A DNA stretch of 22,516 bases from the IMG/VR virus record IMGVR_UViG_3300034418_002291, positions 1 through 22,516 of that record. One strand, 5' to 3'. The DNA comes from a virus. Each line of letters opens with the position of its first letter. Positions within the stretch are counted from its first letter, which is position 1. Made by a program: the position numbers and the translations under genes. The notes below the pieces were generated by a model. It was given only the letters and a program-made list of their open reading frames with translations. It did not search any database and was not told the DNA's origin. Positions 1-6,728 of the stretch are shown one piece after another.

Positions 1-276
1 GTAAAGGAACTGGTGCCGAATGTCTGCTTCCATCTCACGCAGCTTTACCTTGGCGGCGTAGGCATCAAAGGCTTGCTTGGTGTCATCACCAAAGTTTAGC
101 TTCTTAAAAAGCGGTGGTTTCTTTGGCTTATCGGATACTTGCTCAAGTACATCAGCGGCTTGTGCCCAAGCAGATAGTTGGCTCCAAACGTCGGAAACCT
201 CCCTGCCTACTTCGACAGCCTTCTTGATGCCACCCCAAATGGTTGAGATGGTTGCTAATGCCGTAATCGGGTCTAT
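1..276 (-). CDS. Phage virion-associated protein, N-terminal 92 residues, apparent ATA start
   Basis: The reading frame runs open to the left window edge, so the C-terminus is missing. The translation begins IDPITALATISTIWGGIKKA and continues with a mostly helical, charged region containing KPPLFKKLNFGDD. From memory, small marine phage proteins begin MDPITA-A and carry a similar PPLFKK segment; their function is unknown to me, and their position among structural genes suggests a virion or ejection role. A TGA lies two codons before the conserved Asp. The only codons between them are ATC and ATA, and no ATG, GTG or TTG occurs in frame until about residue 81. ATA lines up with the expected Met, with a GGGGGTG purine-rich stretch four bases upstream. 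Family assignment is by recall only; the frame itself is convincing from its composition. Confidence 0.7.
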   Translation of the reverse strand, partial: MDPITALATISTIWGGIKKAVEVGREVSDVWSQLSAWAQAADVLEQVSDKPKKPPLFKKLNFGDDTKQAFDAYAAKVKLREMEADIRHQFLY

Positions 277-280
277 GATT

Positions 281-287
281 CACCCCC
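281..287 (-). promoter_or_regulatory. Ribosome-binding site supporting an ATA start
   Basis: On the minus strand GGGGGTG is followed by AATC and then ATA GAC CCG. This is the only Shine-Dalgarno-like stretch near the start of the left-edge gene. It sits at a workable distance from the ATA codon, and it overlaps an out-of-frame ATG at 289 that leads to a short, unconvincing peptide. Confidence 0.45.
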
Positions 288-321
288 ATTGAAACTTAGC
301 CCCTACATTACTGGCCTATTG

Positions 322-669
322 TTACAATCCTTCGCCGGGACAAACGTAGACCGTAGCGTTATTGTGGGGTGCAATGCAACGGGCGTAAACCGTCTTGGTG
401 CTACTAACCTGTGGGCCAGTAAATACCTTAGCTTCGTATGGGGCTATTGCCACCACGTTAGCCGCTGAACCATCAGGAATCGTTGCCGTAATCTGGTCAG
501 TATCACCATAGGCTACAAAGACAGGATCGTTCTTGTCAGGGTTGATAACCCAGAACTGTTGGCAAGGGCTAACAGCATTGATTGCCACCACATTGCCTTC
601 CGTATTGGCTGTGGCAGCAAATATCTTGACCGTCGGCCCCATTGGTTGAAAGGGGATATTGTTGGCCAT
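322..669 (-). CDS. Small beta-rich virion protein, paralogue of the product at 11050-11394
   Basis: This 115-residue protein has alternating hydrophobic strands and no long helix. It shares a layout with the 114-residue product at 11050-11394: GPTVKIFAAT against GKTVKLVADT near the N-terminus, QFWVIN against QYRVIN in the middle, and the endings PGEGL and PGDGL. Small proteins of this sort are common in phage structural clusters and are probably minor head or tail decoration proteins, but the exact role is unknown. The start ATG immediately follows the TAA of the preceding gene (TACTAAATG), and GGGG inside that gene's last codons acts as the ribosome-binding site. The gene is clearly coding; its function is inferred only from context. 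Confidence 0.75.
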   Translation of the reverse strand: MANNIPFQPMGPTVKIFAATANTEGNVVAINAVSPCQQFWVINPDKNDPVFVAYGDTDQITATIPDGSAANVVAIAPYEAKVFTGPQVSSTKTVYARCIAPHNNATVYVCPGEGL

Positions 670-900
670 TTAGTACCCCTTTTTCTTGAACCCTGTTACA
701 CCCGGCGTGGTGGGCGACTTCTTCTGGTCAGGTGAGCCAGAGAAGCATTGCATGGCCATAAAGCCGCCGACGGGGTTTGTACGACTAGGCTTGCCCATGC
801 CGTAGGTATCGGCAATGGAGGCTTGACGAATGGGCTTACCGGCGCTGCCCGTGTTCATGGCAGAGGCGTACACCTCAGTCTTCTTGATGCTTACCTTCAT
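670..900 (-). CDS. Small basic hypothetical protein
   Basis: This 76-residue protein begins MKVSIKKTEVYASAMNTGSA and ends in a basic KKKGY tail. It is rich in Gly, Lys, Ser and Met, with little predicted secondary structure, and looks like the short basic accessory proteins found between phage structural genes. I chose the ATG at 900 because AAAGGA lies seven bases upstream; a start at 948 would add 16 residues without a good binding site. Its first 26 bases overlap the end of the membrane-protein gene before it. Its last codons GGG TAC supply the binding site for the next gene. I do not recognise the family and no function can be given. Confidence 0.65.
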   Translation of the reverse strand: MKVSIKKTEVYASAMNTGSAGKPIRQASIADTYGMGKPSRTNPVGGFMAMQCFSGSPDQKKSPTTPGVTGFKKKGY

Positions 901-1102
901 CTTTTTTCCTTTCAATGCTAATGCAAGGGATATACACGCACACGGCAAAAAACGCTGCCATCGCCATTCTCTCGTAAGTAGGCTCTAACATCGTCCATAC
1001 GGCCAGAGCAAACGACATGACCATCGACAGGATTGTCAACAACCGCATAGAGATAGTCTGCACCGCCACACGGACGATCTTCAACAACATAGCTTCTTCC
1101 AT
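875..1102 (-). CDS. Small two-helix membrane protein, holin-like
   Basis: The 75-residue product has two hydrophobic segments, about residues 21-38 (LLTILSMVMSFALAVW) and 46-62 (MAMAAFFAVCVYIPCIS), separated by a short EPTYER loop. A charged tail ERKKDEGKHQED follows. Two short transmembrane helices and a charged C-terminus fit a class II-like holin, but also many small phage membrane proteins, and no endolysin is visible nearby to support lysis. The start is uncertain: ATG at 1102 follows the previous stop almost directly, while ATG at 1090 has GGAAG better placed upstream. A second, out-of-phase open frame (918-1178) crosses the same bases and is treated as a separate observation. Confidence 0.6.
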   Translation of the reverse strand: MEEAMLLKIVRVAVQTISMRLLTILSMVMSFALAVWTMLEPTYERMAMAAFFAVCVYIPCISIERKKDEGKHQED

Positions 1103-1104
1103 CC

Positions 1105-1305
1105 TCAATCCCCTTCGTCATCGTTATAAAATCCTTTGCCCCATTCATCGTCACTGATCTTTTGCTTGATCTGCTCAAGTTTCAGTGCCCGATCTAGGAC
1201 TTTTGTTTTGTCAGTCAGGCTTGCAGTAGGGTCGGCCATGACCTCTTTGAGTAACTTGCCGACTGCCTCTTCAAGCTCTGGATTAAGCCCCTTAACCCTT
1301 TTCAT
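1105..1305 (-). CDS. Short acidic helical protein, unknown (possibly small-terminase-like)
   Basis: This is a 66-residue, mostly helical protein: a basic N-terminus (MKRVKG), the helices PELEEAVGKLLKEVMAD and TDKTKVLDRALKLEQIKQKI, and an acidic tail ending YNDDEGD. Similar short proteins, with a stretch like TDKxKVxDRALxLE, occur in phage packaging and structural regions and have sometimes been suggested as small terminase-type or regulatory proteins; I cannot confirm either. The gene starts with a four-base ATGA overlap with the 51-residue gene before it, so translation is probably coupled. It is confidently coding because of the composition and junctions. Confidence 0.7.
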   Translation of the reverse strand: MKRVKGLNPELEEAVGKLLKEVMADPTASLTDKTKVLDRALKLEQIKQKISDDEWGKGFYNDDEGD

Positions 1306-1457
1306 CGCTCCATCTTTCTCCCAGAGCGTTTATCACGTTTCATGCGTGCCAAGACCTCGCCACCATTGTTGGAGCGCACTGGCATCGGCGCACCCTGCCT
1401 CAAGTTGCGGTCAGGGTTACGCATTTCGTCGTAGTTACGCTCTTTTTGTTCGCCCAC
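1302..1457 (-). CDS. Very small basic protein (51 aa), GTG start
   Basis: This gene is absent from a simple long-ORF view. The frame reads (M)GEQKERNYDEMRNPDRNLRQ, then a segment with PMPVRSNNGGEVLARMKRD, and ends in a basic KRSGRKMER. The start is GTG, with AAAGGA about ten bases upstream, inside the end of the preceding 53-residue gene. The stop overlaps the next start as ATGA. The protein is Arg-rich and probably disordered. No family is recognised. The tight coupling on both sides and the lack of any other explanation for these bases support it being real. Confidence 0.6.
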   Translation of the reverse strand: MGEQKERNYDEMRNPDRNLRQGAPMPVRSNNGGEVLARMKRDKRSGRKMER

Positions 1458-1596
1458 TTCTACGGTTCCTTTCTTCGGCTTTTCGTGCCGTGTTCAAAGC
1501 AATGGCAATGGCTTGCTTTTGTGGTTTGCCGCTTCTCATTTCCTTGCTTATATTACTACTAACCGACTTCTTGCTATATCCTTTTATTAACGACAT
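1435..1596 (-). CDS. DUF6496-like small basic protein (53 aa)
   Basis: The 53-residue frame begins MSLIKGYSKKSVSSNISKEM and continues RSGKPQKQAIAIALNTARKA before an Arg-rich tail. The pattern SKKS-S-NI--EM--GKPQKQAIAIAL-TARKA matches what I know of the DUF6496 family of short basic proteins, which is frequent in phages and of unknown function. A near-perfect AGGAGG lies eight bases upstream of the ATG. The start is separated by one base from the stop of the large ejection-type gene (TGATATG). The family call is from memory of the motif; the coding status is strong. Confidence 0.8.
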   Translation of the reverse strand: MSLIKGYSKKSVSSNISKEMRSGKPQKQAIAIALNTARKAEERNRRSGRTKRA

Positions 1597-1597
1597 A

Positions 1598-3985
1598 TCA
1601 CTGTCCTCCTAAAAACGGCTCAGTAAAGCTAAGGCCAAGCGTATCCATAAGCCTGCTTGTTCCCATGCCAAACTGCGACACAATGGCGCTTTTGATTAGA
1701 TTTGCAGTGCGGATTGGCACGGCACTAGGATCAGCGGTCATAGCCACCAAACGCACCTGATCGGCGATCTGTCTAGCCTGTTGGTCTGTAAGCAATCCAG
1801 CCTGCAACAATGAAGGCTGAATCTCTCTCAAGAAACGGTCTGCCATCTGATCTGGCGGCAACCTTGAAATGCTTATTTTTATTCCTTCAACAAAGTTATT
1901 AAGCACTTCGGGGTTTGACTTAATAACCGGGGCAGCAGCCAACAAGCGTGGCGTATCACCTTTTGTAGCAAGCTCGTCAAAAAACGCCACTTGGCTTTGA
2001 TTAGTCTGGCGGGTAAGCATTGAAGCGGCACGATTGGCTTCAGCCTGAGCTTGTCTTCCAGCCTGACCCGCTTGGGCACGCATATCAGCACCAATGCCAC
2101 CAGCAGCCTTCGCTTCGGCTTCACCCGCTTTAGTGATCTGAGTGGCCTTCTTTTGCGCCTCAGTTAACTGCCGTGGCAACGCCTTGAGTTCGGTGCGTAG
2201 GGTTTTCTCTAGTTCTCCAAGCCGTCCAGTGCGTCGTGCAGTGCCAGTAAGGGTGTCTGCAAACTGGTTCACAGAGGCTTGTAGCTGAGGAAACTCACGC
2301 AGCCAGTCGCTATTACGATCAACAAAGTTACGCACCTGATTAGCGTCTGTAGCCGTTTGCAACTGACGGGCAACGTAAGCACGGGCTTGTTGCTCAACCA
2401 GATTACGGTCACCGCCAGTCAATTCAATCAAGTCACGCACCGATTGGCGGGTGGCAAAGTATTCTGAGGGTAGGCTTGCAGGGTCGGTCTGGAACCGTGT
2501 TGGGTCATAACGATCTACCGCCGTGGCTTTACGTCCAGCAGCACCCTTGAATATGTCCAACTCACGGGAAAGCTCTTCGTAGTTAGCAATTAGGTTTTTC
2601 TTGGCAGGCGAATAGTTGCCAAGTATTTCGGAAAGGCGCTTGTAGTAGTCCTTTGCCATTTGTTGACCGATAGCACCATAGCCCTCGGCCTGTGGATTTC
2701 GATATGCGTCGCCTAACTTACGACGAATAGTGTCAATAGCATCAAAACCAGTTGGAATGTCGTCAGCAAACGCTTCTATTTTTTGTTTACCAGTCTCAGG
2801 GTCTATGACAGTTCTTGTTCTTTCAACTTGACGTTTCGTCAAAGATTTGTAGAGGTTACTTAATGCAGCAACCGTTCCGGGGTCACGCTCTGCTTTTAAT
2901 GGGTCTGTTAGCCCAATTCCAGCCTTGATTTTAAGCTCGTTTAGTAACGCCTTGTATTCAGGCATATTTTCTACAAAATTACCAGCAGTTTGTTTTTCCG
3001 ATACTTCTTTGATTACATCGTCTTTATCGGCATCTATTTGCTTTTTCCTTGCCGATAATCTATCGCCTTGCACTTGTACGATTCTGTCTCGCAACGACTG
3101 ACCAATATCGGACGCTTCGGCAGGCTGACCAATGGCTTGACGGGCTTGAGGTATTGTCGCCTCTGCTTCCATGCCTACTGCACGACCACGGCTCTGCGCT
3201 TGCCGTATCTGCGCTGCTCGTTTTTCAATCTGTTGGCGTGCTGCAAATAGCGTTGCTGCCGCTTCATCACGGGCACGTTGACGAATAAGATCAGCCTGTT
3301 GCTCTGCGCCGGGAGCAAGACGGGCAATCTCTGCCTCGGCATTGCTCATAATCTCATTAGCACGTTGTTGGCCCGTCTGCCGAATACTGTTTGCCTCGGC
3401 CTCTAGTGCTGCAATAACACGCTGTTGGGCGGCAATATCTTGTGGCCCTGCTTCACCACGAATACGGGCGGCAAAACGCTCACCCGCCTCTTTGAATCCA
3501 CCTCTTTCAGCTTCCCGCAAAATGTCTCGTGTTAATGAAATGTTTCTGCCTAGCGCACCCAATAGTGTAGGAGTTCCCGCACCTACTGCTAGACCAGCGG
3601 TGGTCTGTAACCACTCAGGGGCACCGAGCGCCTTAGAAAGCTGAACAGCGGTTTCTCCTGTGCCACCTTCAACACCACCAGTAAACGCTGACGCAAGACG
3701 CCGACCTTTCAATGCTTCACCAGCAACATAAGTGCCAACGCCAAGTGGCCTTGTGTAAGGGAAAGCCTGCAAGGTAGGAGAAACTACTTTTTGCAAAATT
3801 TCTGGTGCAACTGCGCCAAAAACAGTGCCATAGGCAGTGCTTTCAGGAATCTTACCTATGTCGAATCGGCGGTCTGGCCCTTCAGCACTTTCAACGGCTG
3901 GTTGTTGGCGTGGAATTGGAACTTCGTCTGCAAGCAAGTTGCGTGGCTGTGTAACGGGTTCGTCAGCGAGAAGATTCCTAGCCAT
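1598..3985 (-). CDS. Large internal virion / DNA-ejection protein (795 aa)
   Basis: The 795-residue protein has a disordered N-terminus with two copies of RNLLADE (residues 3-9 and 15-21). A Gly/Ala-rich, partly hydrophobic region follows (about 48-147, including GLAVGAGTPTLLGALG). Long Ala/Gln/Arg-rich helices follow at about 182-300 and again near 600-680. No lytic transglycosylase, peptidase or other enzyme motif is visible. In short-tailed phages such proteins, encoded after the tail genes and following two smaller helical partners, are usually stored in the capsid and injected to form a DNA channel across the envelope. That role is inferred from position, size and composition. The start ATG shares one base with the preceding stop (TAATG). 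Confidence 0.7.
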   Translation of the reverse strand: MARNLLADEPVTQPRNLLADEVPIPRQQPAVESAEGPDRRFDIGKIPESTAYGTVFGAVAPEILQKVVSPTLQAFPYTRPLGVGTYVAGEALKGRRLASAFTGGVEGGTGETAVQLSKALGAPEWLQTTAGLAVGAGTPTLLGALGRNISLTRDILREAERGGFKEAGERFAARIRGEAGPQDIAAQQRVIAALEAEANSIRQTGQQRANEIMSNAEAEIARLAPGAEQQADLIRQRARDEAAATLFAARQQIEKRAAQIRQAQSRGRAVGMEAEATIPQARQAIGQPAEASDIGQSLRDRIVQVQGDRLSARKKQIDADKDDVIKEVSEKQTAGNFVENMPEYKALLNELKIKAGIGLTDPLKAERDPGTVAALSNLYKSLTKRQVERTRTVIDPETGKQKIEAFADDIPTGFDAIDTIRRKLGDAYRNPQAEGYGAIGQQMAKDYYKRLSEILGNYSPAKKNLIANYEELSRELDIFKGAAGRKATAVDRYDPTRFQTDPASLPSEYFATRQSVRDLIELTGGDRNLVEQQARAYVARQLQTATDANQVRNFVDRNSDWLREFPQLQASVNQFADTLTGTARRTGRLGELEKTLRTELKALPRQLTEAQKKATQITKAGEAEAKAAGGIGADMRAQAGQAGRQAQAEANRAASMLTRQTNQSQVAFFDELATKGDTPRLLAAAPVIKSNPEVLNNFVEGIKISISRLPPDQMADRFLREIQPSLLQAGLLTDQQARQIADQVRLVAMTADPSAVPIRTANLIKSAIVSQFGMGTSRLMDTLGLSFTEPFLGGQ

Positions 3986-5586
3986 TATTCTTCCTCAATA
4001 TCGTATCCACGATCACGCAATTTTTGAGCAGCCTCTTCTACCGAAATGTTGTTAAGTTCTGCCTGTTCTCGCACTTGATCTGCCGTCAAAGAACCACGGC
4101 TTTGGCCTTGTTGTTGGCTAACGGCAGGCTGTTGCGCTTGAGTCGTTTTCCGTTTGCCTCCATAGAAATCTTCAAAAGACTGCCTACTTCGGTTGAATAC
4201 CAAGTTGCCACGGCCATCATCAATAAGAACTGGATTTTGGTTCAAATAGTATTGATACCATTCCTCAGCCTCATTAACCTGCTTATTGGCGGCAAAGAAA
4301 CGCTCATAGAACTTGGAACGCTCAATATCCTGTTGTGCTGCCGCACGATAAGCCTCAAGAAGTCTGCGGTTGGTTTCAATTGGGCGTCCTATGCCAATGT
4401 TGGCACGCTGGAATAACTCACGCTCATAGTTCGAAATCTGGCCTTCGCCGGGTACATAAGCAAGTCGTTGCAGTTTGTTAGAAACTTGGTCAAAGTCTGC
4501 GTAATCCTTGTCTTGCGCTGACAAAATTTGTTGAATTGGCGTGCCAATAATAGGCATACCAGCAGCACCACCAGTGCCAATTCCCTTTTGCGCTTTTGCT
4601 TTTGCCTCAATATTGTTAAGTGCAATTTCTGCGGCATCAATATCTCGTAGCGTTTCTCTGGCTTTTTTGACAATGCTTTGATTTTTGATGCGCTCAGTCG
4701 CAAATTTAGTCTGCTCTGTTCGTGCAAATGACTCTTGCAAGCCCTTTGGCAACCCTTCGTAAATGCTTGTCATAACCCGTGGAACGCCAGCGCCGGGGAT
4801 AATTTGCACGCCTTCAACGTCGATGCCAGCAGGCACTTGAACGCCGCCACCTTTACCGCCGCCAGAGCTGCCAGCACTTTCAAGCAATTTTTGCTGTGCC
4901 TTGTCAGCAGCCTGCATTGCGTCTTTGAGGAAGTTGTTTACTTCCTTGAAATTTCCAGCCTTGGCTTGCGCTTCGCCTGCCGTGCCAGCAATTTGTGTCT
5001 GCAATTTTTTAAGTTCGGCAGCACCAGCACCTTTTCTTGCCGTTTCTAGCTTAATTACATTGTCATACGTTTGCTTTGCAGAAGAAATGCGATCTTTATA
5101 TTTTTGCAATTCTGACTCATAGGTTTTTAGCTCACGTTCATATCGGTCTTGGTCGCCTTGCCTATAACCTGTTGTGACTCCTTCCAAGGCTGCTAAAGCG
5201 CCTCGTCCACCACCACCTGTTAGACCTACAAAGGCGCCCATAATGGCAGTCAGTGCGGCAAGTTCCATTGCGGCATCTGGATTGAAGTCTTGAACTCTTC
5301 GAATAGGTGCTTCACCTATAGCTTCAGTATAAGCACGCTGCGCCCCCTCAATAGCCCTAACCTCTCCTTGAGCAAGATCAACCTCGCCTTGTGCTATTTT
5401 TTCAGCGCCTTGACGTTGTAACCGCCTAGATTCTGCGCTAGCCGATTCTTCAGCACGCATCATTGGTTCTAGTGCGCTTCTAGCGGCAGTTCCACGCTCA
5501 ATAAGGCCCGGTTTTTTGGATACCTGCCCAACAATACTAAAAGGGTCTACAGGCTGATTAAGAGTGCTTGCTAATGTTTCAGCCAT
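3985..5586 (-). CDS. Internal virion / DNA-ejection protein (533 aa)
   Basis: The protein is largely helical. It has a Glu/Arg/Gln-rich helix at about residues 40-90, a hydrophobic Ala/Gly segment at 104-140 (ELAALTAIMGAFVGLTGGGG), a long coiled-coil stretch at 140-240 (DRYERELKTYESELQKYKDR), a Gly-rich linker near 240-250 and further helices. Its C-terminus (about 499-533) resembles a small helical motif, SLTADQVREQAELNNISVEE. A hydrophobic patch beside long coiled coils is typical of phage internal core or ejection proteins. It is the middle member of a trio with the products at 5589-6728 and 1598-3985. A binding site, AAAGGA, lies in the end of the preceding gene. No enzymatic motif is seen. 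Confidence 0.7.
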   Translation of the reverse strand: MAETLASTLNQPVDPFSIVGQVSKKPGLIERGTAARSALEPMMRAEESASAESRRLQRQGAEKIAQGEVDLAQGEVRAIEGAQRAYTEAIGEAPIRRVQDFNPDAAMELAALTAIMGAFVGLTGGGGRGALAALEGVTTGYRQGDQDRYERELKTYESELQKYKDRISSAKQTYDNVIKLETARKGAGAAELKKLQTQIAGTAGEAQAKAGNFKEVNNFLKDAMQAADKAQQKLLESAGSSGGGKGGGVQVPAGIDVEGVQIIPGAGVPRVMTSIYEGLPKGLQESFARTEQTKFATERIKNQSIVKKARETLRDIDAAEIALNNIEAKAKAQKGIGTGGAAGMPIIGTPIQQILSAQDKDYADFDQVSNKLQRLAYVPGEGQISNYERELFQRANIGIGRPIETNRRLLEAYRAAAQQDIERSKFYERFFAANKQVNEAEEWYQYYLNQNPVLIDDGRGNLVFNRSRQSFEDFYGGKRKTTQAQQPAVSQQQGQSRGSLTADQVREQAELNNISVEEAAQKLRDRGYDIEEE

Positions 5587-5588
5587 TT

Positions 5589-6728
5589 TTAAGTCCTTTT
5601 AGTGCTAGGCTCTGCGAATAAACGCTCTTTAGGCAAAAAATCTTGCGCTGTTCTTAGTGGCTCTCTAATACTGCCTTGACCTACTGCACTACGAACAAGG
5701 TTGCTGTAAATGTTAGAAAGAGCCATGTTTACATCTCGGTCTGACGCCAAGCGTGCCCGAATAGCTGCCTCTGTAACAGTGTTTGCAAGGTTCAGTTGCC
5801 GCATTGCGTTCTCAAGGTTTGTTTGAGCTAGACCTGCACGCTCTCTTGCTAGGGTGTTTTCAATCATGCCTTGTTGCGTACCAGTAGTTGCACCACGGGT
5901 AGATGCCGCCTGCCGCATGGAAGCTCGACGTGCTTCTTCTTGCCGTGCCTGCTGAGGTGTAAGACCGCCTGTAAGCGCCTGCTGACGCAGTGCTTCGGCT
6001 TGCTCACGAATAGGTTGCGCCATCGAACGCAATTCACGTTCAGCAGAACGCCCTTGTCTTCGTGCTTGACCAGCAAAAAAAGCAGCAGGCAATGAAGCTG
6101 CTCCAGTCATAAGAAGCCTAGAAAGCAATGGATATTGCTGAGTAAACGATTGTTGTTGTGCAACAGCAGGTTGAGCCTGTGGAGCAGTAACGGGTGCGGG
6201 TGCGGCTGAGGGTTGAGCTACAGGGCCAGACGGTAACTGACCACGGCCCATGTCATAACGCTCTACGGCAGGGGCAGTCACCATTGGGATTGGTGCTTGA
6301 CCCATAGTTTCACGTTGCAGTGGCATGGGGCCATACTGGAAACCTTGAAAATCTTGGGGGGCAAGGGAGCCTGCGCCAGTAAACATAGGTTGCTCACCTG
6401 TAAATCGCTCAAACTGGTCGGGAGCCATGCCTTGAATATCGGCGGGTTGTACGGGTGGCGCAAACTCGCCAGAACCAAAGCCAATGTCGTATGGGTCGCC
6501 ATAAAAACCACCCTCTTGTGCCTCTACGTCGTAGTTGTACTCAGGCTGAAACTCTGGCAAACCTGTCATGGGGTTGATTCGGCCACTACCACCTGACTCA
6601 AGAAGCATTTGCGCTTCTTCTGGTGTAATATGAGCCAACATAGTGTCTGGGCCACGGCCCATTTGACGCAGCATTTCTGCGAGTTCTCGGGCGCTTCCAG
6701 TACCGCCCATGCCGGTTAAAGTTCTCAT
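5589..6728 (-). CDS. Virion protein, likely small ejection-type protein (379 aa)
   Basis: The N-terminal part (residues 25-60) carries DTMLAHITPEEAQMLLESGG and INPMTGLPEF, a signature I recall from many phage structural proteins. Residues 85-200 are Pro/Gln/Gly-rich and probably disordered. Residues 200-350 are helical, with a hydrophobic patch (LLMTGAASLPAAFFAG, about 205-220) and a basic Arg/Gln-rich coil containing TRGATTGTQQGMIENTLARE. The start was set at the ATG at 6728, which overlaps the preceding stop as ATGA; a start at 6770 would lengthen the overlap and has no support. The gene opens the run of three helical proteins proposed to be ejected with the DNA. Confidence 0.7.
   Translation of the reverse strand: MRTLTGMGGTGSARELAEMLRQMGRGPDTMLAHITPEEAQMLLESGGSGRINPMTGLPEFQPEYNYDVEAQEGGFYGDPYDIGFGSGEFAPPVQPADIQGMAPDQFERFTGEQPMFTGAGSLAPQDFQGFQYGPMPLQRETMGQAPIPMVTAPAVERYDMGRGQLPSGPVAQPSAAPAPVTAPQAQPAVAQQQSFTQQYPLLSRLLMTGAASLPAAFFAGQARRQGRSAERELRSMAQPIREQAEALRQQALTGGLTPQQARQEEARRASMRQAASTRGATTGTQQGMIENTLARERAGLAQTNLENAMRQLNLANTVTEAAIRARLASDRDVNMALSNIYSNLVRSAVGQGSIREPLRTAQDFLPKERLFAEPSTKRT

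Noticed and set aside
901-948. Longer start for the 76-residue gene
   Set aside because: The extension lies within the membrane gene and has no binding site; AAAGGA favours the ATG at 900.
1136-1612. 158-codon plus-strand open frame
   Set aside because: It lies opposite several well-supported minus-strand small genes with binding sites; its product is a Ser/Leu/Cys-rich shadow.
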